A stretch of 13,756 bases of DNA, from positions 1-13,756 of the forward strand of contig JBHHXR010000077.1 in the NCBI GenBank assembly GCA_046757205.1, given 5' to 3'. Positions 6,571 to 13,575 of this stretch are shown in pieces. The first letter of the stretch is position 1; every line of letters begins with the position of its first letter. Under the pieces are notes generated by a model. The model was not told where the DNA came from. It ran no database searches and saw only the letters and a program-made list of their open reading frames with translations. Source of the stretch: JBHHXR01 sp046757205. GTDB taxonomy: Bacteria > Pseudomonadota > Alphaproteobacteria > Rhodobacterales > Rhodobacteraceae. The translations under genes and the position numbers were made by a program.

Positions 6571-7738
6571 TTTCGATCCTTTCCGCGGCATGGGCGCAGA
6601 GCGTCGTCAGCGCCGCCGCCAGCCTGCTGTCCTCGACCGTCAGGGCGACGCGGACGTGCCCGGCTGCGGCCCTGCCGAAGCTTTCGCCCGGCATCACCGC
6701 GATGCCGTGCTCATCAAGCAGGCCCTCGGCAAAGGCGCGGCCCGTGAGGCCGGTCTCGCGGATGTCCAGCATGATGTACATCGCCCCCTGGCTCGGCACC
6801 GGGGTAACCGCGTTGACGCCGGCCAGCGTTTCCAGCGCCAGCTTGCGCCGCCGCGCGTACATGGCCGCGATATCACGCTCGATCCCGCTGCCCTCGGTCA
6901 GCGCCCACTCCGCCGCGTCCTGTACGAAGCCGGGAACCCCGTAGGTCGTGCAGACCGCCAGATCGGCAAGTTTCGCGACCATAGCTTCCGGCCCGATGAC
7001 CCATCCCAGCCGCGCCCCGGTCATCACGAAGGTCTTCGACATCGAGCCGATCACCAGCGTGCGTTCCGCCAGATCGGGCAGGGCGCGCGGGCTGAGATGG
7101 CTTCCTTCCCAGACCTGCGTGTCGTAGACCTCGTCGGAAATCAGCCACATGCGGTGTTCGGTGACGAAAGCCGCGATGCCTTCCAGCGTGGCGCGGGAAT
7201 AGACCACGCCTGTGGGGTTGTTGGGGGTGTTGATCAGCAGCGACCGCGCCCTCCCGGCCGCCGCCAGATCGTCGACCGCGATCTGGAACCCGTGCTCGGG
7301 CCGCGCCCTGACCGCGACCGGCCGCCCCGACGCGGCGCGGATGGTGCCGGGAAAGGTCGCGTAGTGGGGGTCGACGAAAAGCGCCCGGTCGCCGGGTTCG
7401 AGCGCCGCCATGTGGGCCGCGAACAGCGCCGCCTGTCCGCCCGGCGTCACCATCACGTTCTCGGGCCCGGTCGGCACGCCGGTGCGCGCCTCGACACGGC
7501 GCGCAATCGCGGCGCGCAGGCTTTTCGATCCCGGCACCGCCGCATAGCCGGTGTTGCCGCCGCGCGCGCTGCGGTCCATGGCGTCGAGGATCGGCGCCGG
7601 CGTCGGCAGGTCGTGATCGCCGATGGTCAGCATGGTGATCGCGTGGCCCGCGTCACGCATGTCGCGGGCCCGGTAGTAGACCTCCCAGCCGTCGGAGCCG
7701 CCCTCGACGACGCCGCTTATGCGCGCCGACGGCTTCAT
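6563..7738 (-). CDS. PLP-dependent aminotransferase, class I/II
   Basis: The 391-residue protein is of the fold-type I aspartate aminotransferase family. NTPNNPTG (170-177) contains the cofactor-contacting Asn174. SDEVYD (201-206) gives Asp202 and Tyr205. GSMSKTFVMTGARLGW (231-246) carries the Schiff-base Lys235 and phosphate-binding Arg243. A C-terminal HVRVALTV supplies the carboxylate-binding Arg. The amino-acid substrate cannot be read from the sequence. Next to two N-demethylating dehydrogenases, the simplest role is transamination of the freed primary amine. The start at ATG 7738 overlaps the stop of the upstream FAD/GcvT gene (ATGA); the Shine-Dalgarno match is weak, so re-initiation after that gene is likely. 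An earlier ATG at 7768 is less likely because it lies deep inside the upstream gene. Confidence 0.92.
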   Translation of the reverse strand: MKPSARISGVVEGGSDGWEVYYRARDMRDAGHAITMLTIGDHDLPTPAPILDAMDRSARGGNTGYAAVPGSKSLRAAIARRVEARTGVPTGPENVMVTPGGQAALFAAHMAALEPGDRALFVDPHYATFPGTIRAASGRPVAVRARPEHGFQIAVDDLAAAGRARSLLINTPNNPTGVVYSRATLEGIAAFVTEHRMWLISDEVYDTQVWEGSHLSPRALPDLAERTLVIGSMSKTFVMTGARLGWVIGPEAMVAKLADLAVCTTYGVPGFVQDAAEWALTEGSGIERDIAAMYARRRKLALETLAGVNAVTPVPSQGAMYIMLDIRETGLTGRAFAEGLLDEHGIAVMPGESFGRAAAGHVRVALTVEDSRLAAALTTLCAHAAERIENG

Positions 7739-10185
7739 GCACGCAGCCGGGCGTTGTCGGGATCCCACAGCGGCCTGTCTTCCTGCACCGTGGCCGGGAA
7801 ACGCTCGCCGTAGATTTCCACCTCGACCGAAGTGCCCGGCACCGCCAGATCGGGCCGCAGCATGCCCAGCGCGATGGACTTGTTCACCCGGTAGCCCCAG
7901 CCGCCCGACGTGGTCTCGCCCACCACCTGCCCGTCATGCCACAGCGTCGACATGTAGGGTGCGTCGCAGTCGCCGGCCTCGACGGTGAGCGTGACGAAGC
8001 GTTTCTTCACGCCGCGCTGTTTTTCCGCCAGCAGCGCCGCCTTGCCGGGAAAGTCCTGTGGTTTGTCGAGCCGGATGAAACGGTCGAGCCCGCCTTCCAG
8101 CAGGGTGTAATCGGTCGACAGATCACCCTTCCACGCCCGGTAACCCTTTTCCAGCCGCAGCGAATTCAGCGCGAACATGCCGAACGGCTTTGCCCCGGCG
8201 GCCACGATCGCGTCATAGATTTCCGGCACATAGGCGACATCCGCATGCACCTCCCAGCCCAGTTCGCCGGGGTAGCTGACGCGGGCCAGCGTCACCGGGT
8301 AGCCGAGGACGGTCGCCTCCTGATGGCTGAGCCAGGGCAGCTCGAAATCCGCCTCCGCCAGCCCGGACAGCAATTCGCGGGACTTCGGCCCGGTGACGAT
8401 CAGCGTGTCGAGTTCCGCCGTGTGGTCCGTCAGGCTCAGCGAACCGTCCGCCGGCAGCGCGTTCTTCAGAAGCTCGAAATCGTGCCATTGCGCGGCGGCG
8501 GCGGTGATCAGGGTAAAACTGTCCTCGCCGTGCCGGGTCACCGACATTTCGGTGACGATGCGCCCGCGGCTGTCGGCGAAATAGGCGAGCCCCACGCGCC
8601 CGACCTTCGGCAAACCGCCGGCGATCCGCCCGCGCAGCCATTCCGCCGCGCCCGGCCCTGTCAACTCGAACCGCGAAAACCCCGGCAGATCGAGAATGCC
8701 GACGGCGTCGCGCACGGCTTCGCATTCCTCCCTTATGCGCGGCTCCCACGGCCCGGCGCGGCCCCAGGTCTGGGTGCTTTCGTGCGACGTGTCGTCGCCC
8801 GGTTGCGCGAACCAGTTGGCCCGCTCCCAGCCGTTGAACGCCGCCATCTGGCCGCCCAGCGCCAGCACCCTGTCATGTACCGGCGACAATTTCCTGTCCT
8901 TGCCCGCCGGCCAGCGGTGCCACGGGAAATGCATGGCGTACTCGTTGGCGTAGATCTCCATTCCCTTGGCGACGCAATACTCGTGGTCGGTGTAGTCGGT
9001 GAAGCGGCGTGGATCGCACGACCACATGTCCCACTCGGTCTCGCCCGCCGTCACCCATTCCGCCAGCACCTTGCCGGCGCCGCCCGCCTGGGCGATGCCG
9101 AAGGTGAAGACGCAGGCCTCGAAGGCGTTCGGCACGCCGGGCATCGGGCCTATGAGAGGGTTGCCGTCCGGCGCGTAGGGGATCGGCCCGTTGATGACCT
9201 TGGAAACGCCCGCCGAGCCGAGAATCGGAACCCGGGCGATGGCGTCCTCGATATACCATTCCAGCCGTTCCAGATCGTCGGGGTAGAGCTGGAAGCTGAA
9301 ATCCTGCGGCAGCGGATCGTCGGCCGTCACCCAGTGCGCCCTGCAACCCTTCTCGTACGGTCCCAGGTTCAGACCGTTCTTTTCCTGCCGCAGGTAGTAG
9401 GAGCTGTCGACGTCGCGCAGGAGCGGCAGCTTGTGGCCGACCTTCGCCGTCCACTCCTTCAGCTCCGGTATCTCGTCGGTCAGCATGTACTGGTGGCTCA
9501 TCACCATCATCGGCACGGTGCGGCCGCCGAATGGCCGGAACCACTCGCCCACGCGCTGGGCGTAGTAGCCCGCCGCGTTGACCACCACCTCGCAGCGGAT
9601 GTCGCCCTTTTCGGTGTGCACGATCCACTCGCCGCTCTGGCGGCTGACGCCGGTCGCCGGCGTGAAGCGCAGTATCCGCGCGCCCATGTCGCGGGCGCCC
9701 TTGGCGAAGGCCTGGGTCATCTGCGCCGGGTCGATGTCGCCGTCATAGGGGTCGAAAAGCGATCCTTTCAGATCGTGTGTTTCAAGGAACGGGTAATGCT
9801 CTTTGGTTTCGTCCGGCGACAGGGTCTGGATGTCGAGCCCCTGATAGCGGCCCATGCCCTTGGCGCGTTCGAATTCCTGCATCCGCTCCTTCGAATGCGC
9901 CAGCCGCACCGACCCGGTGACGTGGTAGTTCATCGGGTAATCCACCGCCTCGCCGAGCCCGCGAAAAAGCTCCGCCGAATAGCGCTGCATGTTCATGATC
10001 GACCACGACGCGGAAAACGTCGGCACGTTGCCGGCGGCGTGCCAGGTGGAACCGGCGGTCAGTTCGTTCTTTTCCAGCAGCACGCTGTCGGTCCAGCCGG
10101 CCTTGCACAAATGGTAGAGGCTCGACGCCCCCACCGCGCCGCCGCCGATGATGACGACCCGGGCCGTCGTTGGAAAATCGGACAT
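7735..10185 (-). CDS. FAD-dependent dehydrogenase with GcvT domains (dimethylglycine dehydrogenase-like)
   Basis: The 816-residue protein has the same layout as the second FAD/GcvT gene at 2157-4601: a DAO FAD domain (GGGAVG at 14-19; TWHAAG with His49), FAO_M, GCV_T and GCV_T_C. The first step is expected to be flavin oxidation of an N-methyl group, with one-carbon transfer to tetrahydrofolate and reduced flavin passing electrons on. It differs from its paralogue after the His motif (GNVPTFSASWSIMNMQRYS) and at the folate site, where GRIVTEMSV has Glu546 in place of Asp. NSLRLEKGYRAW (674-685) and GELGWEVH (640-647) are conserved. From memory, GRVYAELTV and NALRLEKAFRAW occur in mammalian dimethylglycine dehydrogenase, so this copy looks dimethylglycine-type. 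GGGAGGG upstream and an 11-base gap from the LysE gene fix the start. Confidence 0.93.
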   Translation of the reverse strand: MSDFPTTARVVIIGGGAVGASSLYHLCKAGWTDSVLLEKNELTAGSTWHAAGNVPTFSASWSIMNMQRYSAELFRGLGEAVDYPMNYHVTGSVRLAHSKERMQEFERAKGMGRYQGLDIQTLSPDETKEHYPFLETHDLKGSLFDPYDGDIDPAQMTQAFAKGARDMGARILRFTPATGVSRQSGEWIVHTEKGDIRCEVVVNAAGYYAQRVGEWFRPFGGRTVPMMVMSHQYMLTDEIPELKEWTAKVGHKLPLLRDVDSSYYLRQEKNGLNLGPYEKGCRAHWVTADDPLPQDFSFQLYPDDLERLEWYIEDAIARVPILGSAGVSKVINGPIPYAPDGNPLIGPMPGVPNAFEACVFTFGIAQAGGAGKVLAEWVTAGETEWDMWSCDPRRFTDYTDHEYCVAKGMEIYANEYAMHFPWHRWPAGKDRKLSPVHDRVLALGGQMAAFNGWERANWFAQPGDDTSHESTQTWGRAGPWEPRIREECEAVRDAVGILDLPGFSRFELTGPGAAEWLRGRIAGGLPKVGRVGLAYFADSRGRIVTEMSVTRHGEDSFTLITAAAAQWHDFELLKNALPADGSLSLTDHTAELDTLIVTGPKSRELLSGLAEADFELPWLSHQEATVLGYPVTLARVSYPGELGWEVHADVAYVPEIYDAIVAAGAKPFGMFALNSLRLEKGYRAWKGDLSTDYTLLEGGLDRFIRLDKPQDFPGKAALLAEKQRGVKKRFVTLTVEAGDCDAPYMSTLWHDGQVVGETTSGGWGYRVNKSIALGMLRPDLAVPGTSVEVEIYGERFPATVQEDRPLWDPDNARLRA

Positions 10186-10196
10186 CTGTCCCTCCC

Positions 10197-10820
10197 TCAG
10201 TCAAGAACCAGACGGGCCGCCAGCCCGCCGAAGATCAGCGCGGAGACGCGGTTCATCAGCCGCCCGCCGCGCGAGATTTTTTCCGCAAACGCGCCCGCGA
10301 ACAGGCCGAATACCAGCAGGAACGGGATACTCCCCAGCGAGAACATCGCGCCGAGGATCGCCATCTGCATCCAGACCGGCCCGATTGCCGGGTCGGTGAA
10401 CTGCGGCAGGAAAGCGAGGATGAAGATCGACACTTTCGGGTTCAGCATGTTTCCCAACGCGCCGCGCAGGAACGCCGCGCGCGCGCTCCGCCGCCCGCCA
10501 CCGCTGACCCTTGCCGGCGGTGACCGCCAAACAGTCAGTGCAAGGTAGGCCAGGTACGCTGCCCCGGCATAGCGCAGAACATCGTAGGCCGCTTCGCTTG
10601 ACCGGATCAGCGCCGCCACGCCGAGCACCGCGATGACGGTGTGAAACACGCTGCCCAGCGAAACGCCGAGACCGGCCGCGATCCCCACCTTGCGCCCTCC
10701 GGCCGCGCCCGAGGCAAAGGTAAACAACATGTCGATGCCAGGTGTCAGGTAGAGCGCGATGGAGGCCGCCATGAAGGCCGCAACGGTGACGGGCTGCATT
10801 GAGCCGAGAGTTTCCATCAT
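10197..10820 (-). CDS. LysE/RhtB-family amino acid exporter
   Basis: The 207-residue inner-membrane protein has about six hydrophobic segments (about 11-34, 46-72, 80-98, 115-140, 148-180 and 188-205), the usual size and layout of LysE/RhtB transporters (PF01810). Signature features are YLTPGIDMLF (24-33, replacing the common TPGP), the glycine-rich GLGVSLGSVFH (50-60) and NMLNPKVSIFILAFLPQF (124-141). Family members export amino acids or derivatives such as lysine, homoserine or threonine. Within a methylated-amine operon it may vent an accumulating amino acid or N-methyl amino acid, which is inference. Two ATGs are adjacent (10820 and 10817); the first was used, three codons after a GFA stop 2 bases away. 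A further internal ATG (residue 8, MQPVTV) is also plausible. Confidence 0.9.
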   Translation of the reverse strand: MMETLGSMQPVTVAAFMAASIALYLTPGIDMLFTFASGAAGGRKVGIAAGLGVSLGSVFHTVIAVLGVAALIRSSEAAYDVLRYAGAAYLAYLALTVWRSPPARVSGGGRRSARAAFLRGALGNMLNPKVSIFILAFLPQFTDPAIGPVWMQMAILGAMFSLGSIPFLLVFGLFAGAFAEKISRGGRLMNRVSALIFGGLAARLVLD

Positions 10821-10822
10821 CC

Positions 10823-11203
10823 CTAACGCGCCCTCTGCGGCAACCCGTCGGCGATGTCGTAGTAGTCGCCCTTGTCGGCCACGAAGATGTGCTGCACCGT
10901 GGTCAGCCCGGTGGCGCCGTCGAGCGTTCCCGCGCCGATGGCCGTCATGCCCTCGCCGTCCTTTTCCCACAGCAGCGACGAACCGCAGTATTTGCAGAAA
11001 CCGCGCCGCGCCGTCCCGCTGGAACGGTACCAGGCCAGGCCCTCGTCGCGGGTCAGCGTCAAGTTTTCCGTCGCCGTCTTGGTCGCCGCCCAGAAATGCC
11101 CGGACGTCTTGCGGCACTGCGTGCAGTGGCAGGCAATCACCGGGCGAAGCTCGCCGCGGACCTCATAGGCCACCGCGCCGCACTCGCAGGATCCCGATAT
11201 CAT
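10823..11203 (-). CDS. GFA family zinc protein (second copy)
   Basis: The 126-residue single-domain protein of the GFA/CENP-V family has the full cysteine set: CEC (6-8), CHCTQC (25-30) and CKYC (70-73), followed by GSSLLWE. It is shorter than, and clearly diverged from, the GFA protein at 675-1097, so this is not a recent duplication. GAGTLDGATG (90-99) and QHIFVADKGDYYDIADGLPQ (104-123) are typical of a common subfamily whose substrate is not established; formaldehyde-glutathione chemistry is the historic suggestion. GAGGAGGG just before the ATG supports the start. It sits 10 bases after the regulator gene and 2 bases before the LysE gene, so it is almost certainly co-transcribed with both. 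Confidence 0.88.
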   Translation of the reverse strand: MISGSCECGAVAYEVRGELRPVIACHCTQCRKTSGHFWAATKTATENLTLTRDEGLAWYRSSGTARRGFCKYCGSSLLWEKDGEGMTAIGAGTLDGATGLTTVQHIFVADKGDYYDIADGLPQRAR

Positions 11204-11213
11204 CGCGCCCTCC

Positions 11214-11786
11214 TCAGTAAACCGGCGGCGCGATCACCCAGATCGCGACGGCGGGTTTGTCATGCGGGTTCGCCCAGCGGTGCGGCTCGCCGCGGATGCG
11301 GAAGGAATCGCCGGGGTTGAGGGCGAATTCCCGGCCGCCGATCCACAGCGTCAGCCGCCCCGATACCAGGTATCCGACCTCCTGCGTCGGACGCGTCTGT
11401 TCGCGGGGCAGGACGGCGCCCGGCTCGAACACCGAGTGCACGACCTCGAAATCGTCGGTGAGATCCGGCGACAGCAGTTCCTCCACCAGCCCCGCCGGGC
11501 CGGAGCCGATGCGCCGCCGCGCCCTGGCGCGAACGATCCGGCCGCGTTCCTCCTCGGGTGCGTCAGCCTGGCCGAAGAAGAGCGACATCGGCACCCCGAG
11601 CGCGCCCGCGATGGCGCGCAGATCGGCGATCCCCGGCTGCGATATGTCACGCTCCACCTGGCTCATCCAGCCGACCGAGCGGCCGAGTTTGCGCGCGATC
11701 TCCTCCAGCGTGATGCCGCGCGCCCTGCGCAGCGCGCGAAGATCGGCGCCGAGGGTGGTCGATGACGCGGGCGGGGTGGTGAGCAT
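11214..11786 (-). CDS. XRE-family transcriptional regulator with C-terminal cupin domain
   Basis: The 190-residue protein has an HTH_3 DNA-binding domain at about 12-68 (LGADLRALRRARGITLEEIA ... GWMSQVERDISQPGIADLRAIA) and a cupin_2 sensor domain at about 112-187 (PTQEVGYLVSGRLTLWIGG; ALNPGDSFRI; PHRWANP). Such regulators usually repress nearby amine or amino-acid catabolic genes and respond to a small ligand bound in the cupin; known examples include PuuR and SutR. It is the first gene of the minus-strand set and diverges from cysS, so local regulation and autoregulation are likely. The start at ATG 11786 places the HTH near the N-terminus as usual. The Shine-Dalgarno match is weak (CGGAAA), and the frame stays open to 11948, so a non-ATG upstream start cannot be excluded. 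Confidence 0.9.
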   Translation of the reverse strand: MLTTPPASSTTLGADLRALRRARGITLEEIARKLGRSVGWMSQVERDISQPGIADLRAIAGALGVPMSLFFGQADAPEEERGRIVRARARRRIGSGPAGLVEELLSPDLTDDFEVVHSVFEPGAVLPREQTRPTQEVGYLVSGRLTLWIGGREFALNPGDSFRIRGEPHRWANPHDKPAVAIWVIAPPVY

Positions 11787-11814
11787 GGCGGGTTTCCGGG
11801 CGGCAGTCAGTTGA

Positions 11815-11843
11815 AGTTCATGCCGGTTTCGTGAAAAAATCAA
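11815..11843 (-). promoter_or_regulatory. candidate promoter for the regulator-led operon
   Basis: On the minus strand, TTGATT (11843-11838) and TGAACT (11820-11815) are separated by exactly 17 bases and lie 29-57 bases before the regulator start. The -10 element is a poor match to TATAAT. The -35 element lies inside the inverted repeat at 11829-11857, which would suit repression by a bound regulator. Placement is inference from spacing. Confidence 0.25.
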
Positions 11844-11857
11844 GCCGAATTTCACGA
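11829..11857. promoter_or_regulatory. inverted repeat, candidate operator of the XRE-cupin regulator
   Basis: TCGTGAAA (11829-11836) and TTTCACGA (11850-11857) are perfect 8-base inverted arms around a 13-base spacer. They lie 43 bases upstream of the regulator gene. A second, overlapping inverted repeat, CGACA-N5-TGTCG, spans 11855-11869. Symmetric sites just before the regulator's own gene are what autoregulating XRE-cupin proteins usually bind. That the encoded protein binds here is inference. Confidence 0.42.
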
Positions 11858-11905
11858 CATTGCGTGTCGGTTTCAGACATCGCAGACCCGAAACGCGCGT
11901 TTCGC

Positions 11906-11934
11906 TTGATCGGCGCCGCCGCTTGCGGCATAAG
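11906..11934 (+). promoter_or_regulatory. candidate cysS promoter
   Basis: TTGATC (11906-11911) and CATAAG (11929-11934) are 17 bases apart on the plus strand, reasonable for a housekeeping sigma-70-type promoter in an alphaproteobacterium. It would leave a leader of about 130 bases before cysS. Apart from this, the operator-like repeats and the minus-strand promoter candidate, I see nothing in the 288-base divergent region. Confidence 0.28.
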
Positions 11935-12074
11935 GCGGGACATGACAACGCGCTGCATCATCTGCGGGATTTGCATTATCCGCTGACAATCCGTCCGTGG
12001 CGCGTCCGTCTGTTCCCTTCCGAAAATCAGCATGATAGGCCCGCCGCGGGAGAAAACCGCCCGGAACGAGGCCG

Positions 12075-13439
12075 ATGACCGAGATCAAGCTCTACAACAC
12101 GCGCAGCCGCCGCAAGGAGGCGTTCGCGCCGCTCGACCCCGCCAACGTGCGGATGTATGTCTGCGGCCCCACGGTCTATGACCGCGCCCATATCGGCAAC
12201 GCCCGCCCGGTGGTGGTGTTCGACGTTCTTTACCGCCTTCTGCGCCACGTTTACGGCGAGAAATCCGTGACTTACGTGCGGAACTTCACGGATATCGACG
12301 ACAAGATCATCAAGCGTGCCAAGGAGACGGGGCGCGACATCGGCGCCATCACCGAGGAAACCATCGCCTGGTACCTGGAGGACGTGGACGCGCTGGGCAA
12401 CCTGCGGCCGACCCACATGCCGCGCGCCACCGCCTATGTCGGCCGCATGATCGACATGACGCGCGAACTGATCGACAAGGGTTTCGCCTATACCGCCGAC
12501 GGCCACGTGCTGTTCGACGTCTCGGCCTACAAGGACTACGGCAGCCCGTCGCACCGCCCGCTCGACGAGATGATCGAGGGGGCGCGGGTGGAGGTCGCGC
12601 CCTACAAGCGCAACGCCATGGACTTCGTGCTGTGGAAGCCGTCCGCCGGAGACCAGCCTGGCTGGGACAGCCCCTGGGGCCGTGGCCGCCCCGGCTGGCA
12701 CATCGAATGCTCGGCCATGGCCCGCGACCTCCTGGGCGAGACCTTCGACATCCACGGCGGCGGCATCGACCTCGCCTTCCCGCACCACGAGAACGAGCGG
12801 GCGCAATCGAATTGCGCGCATGGGACCGAGCAGATGGCGCGGGTCTGGATGCATAACGGGTTCTTGCAGGTGGAAGGCCGGAAAATGGCCAAGAGCCTGG
12901 GGAATTTCTTCACCGTCAAGGACTTGCGCGACAAGGGCGTGCCCGGGGAGGTGATCCGTTTCGTGCTCCTGAGCACGCATTACCGCAAGCCGCTGGACTG
13001 GACGGAGCGGAAGGTTCACGAGGCGGAGGCCACGCTGAGGAAATGGCGAGCCATGACCGAAGGGGTGGAGACCACGGGCGAGGTTGCCACTGCCGTGGTC
13101 GACGCCCTTGCCGATGACCTCAATACACCCGGTGCGGTGGCGGCCTTGCACGATGTCGCGGCGGCGGGCGCGGCGGCGCTGAAGTCGAGCGCGGCGATTC
13201 TCGGCCTGCTTGGTGATGAATCGGGAGGCTGGGCCAGGGCCGGGGATGCTGCCGCGCGCCTGATCGAGGAATTGCTCGCCGCCCGCGTCGAGGCCAGGAA
13301 TGCGAAGGATTTCGCGCGGGCCGATGCCATTCGCGAGGGTTTCTCCAGCGCTGGCGTTGAAATCAAGGACACGCCGCAAGGCACTGAATGGACGCTGAAA
13401 CCGGGATTTGACCCGGCCAAGTTGGAGGCTTTGCGATGA
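12075..13439 (+). CDS. cysS: cysteine--tRNA ligase
   Basis: The 454-residue cytoplasmic class I aminoacyl-tRNA synthetase charges tRNA-Cys with cysteine using ATP. The N-terminal YVCGPTVYDRAHIGNARP (28-45) contains zinc ligand Cys30 and the HIGH-type signature HIGN (39-42). NFTDIDDKII (70-79) is diagnostic. GWHIECSAM (207-215) supplies Cys212, and FPHHENE (235-241) supplies His237 and Glu241, completing the zinc site. The KMSKS loop reads KMAKS (270-274). A DALR-like anticodon-recognition region follows to the C-terminus. The protein is full length for the family, with no frameshift. The start is preceded by GAACGAGG, 3 bases away. It is transcribed away from the minus-strand gene set and is presumably an unrelated housekeeping neighbour. 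Confidence 0.97.
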   Translation: MTEIKLYNTRSRRKEAFAPLDPANVRMYVCGPTVYDRAHIGNARPVVVFDVLYRLLRHVYGEKSVTYVRNFTDIDDKIIKRAKETGRDIGAITEETIAWYLEDVDALGNLRPTHMPRATAYVGRMIDMTRELIDKGFAYTADGHVLFDVSAYKDYGSPSHRPLDEMIEGARVEVAPYKRNAMDFVLWKPSAGDQPGWDSPWGRGRPGWHIECSAMARDLLGETFDIHGGGIDLAFPHHENERAQSNCAHGTEQMARVWMHNGFLQVEGRKMAKSLGNFFTVKDLRDKGVPGEVIRFVLLSTHYRKPLDWTERKVHEAEATLRKWRAMTEGVETTGEVATAVVDALADDLNTPGAVAALHDVAAAGAAALKSSAAILGLLGDESGGWARAGDAAARLIEELLAARVEARNAKDFARADAIREGFSSAGVEIKDTPQGTEWTLKPGFDPAKLEALR

Positions 13440-13448
13440 TCGCTTCAT

Positions 13449-13521
13449 ACCGTCCCGGACCCGATCCGGGACCTCCAATGTCTTGCCGATCCAAGAGGTC
13501 CCGGATCAGGTCCGGGACGGT
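13449..13521. repeat. 27-base inverted repeat after cysS
   Basis: Arms at 13449-13475 and 13495-13521 are inverted copies matching at 26 of 27 positions, with a 19-base spacer. Each arm is itself a small palindrome, GTCCCGGA-N5-TCCGGGAC. The element begins 10 bases after the cysS stop. I recall similar repeats, often as convergent pairs between genes, in many alphaproteobacterial genomes. Transcribed, it would form a very stable hairpin that could end or protect the cysS message, although no T-run follows. Confidence 0.75.
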
Positions 13522-13575
13522 GCTGGCGAGAAAACGAGCGCGTAGTCGTCACGACCCGTTAGGTGTGGCAGTCAG

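Noticed and set aside
7936..10548. An 870-codon open frame on the plus strand opposite the FAD/GcvT gene
   Set aside because: It is antisense to a gene with clear domains. Its translation is His/Arg/Val-rich with no recognisable motif, as expected of a GC-rich shadow frame.
12027..13478. A 483-codon minus-strand open frame opposite cysS
   Set aside because: It is antisense to a complete cysteinyl-tRNA synthetase; the composition is typical of a mirror frame.
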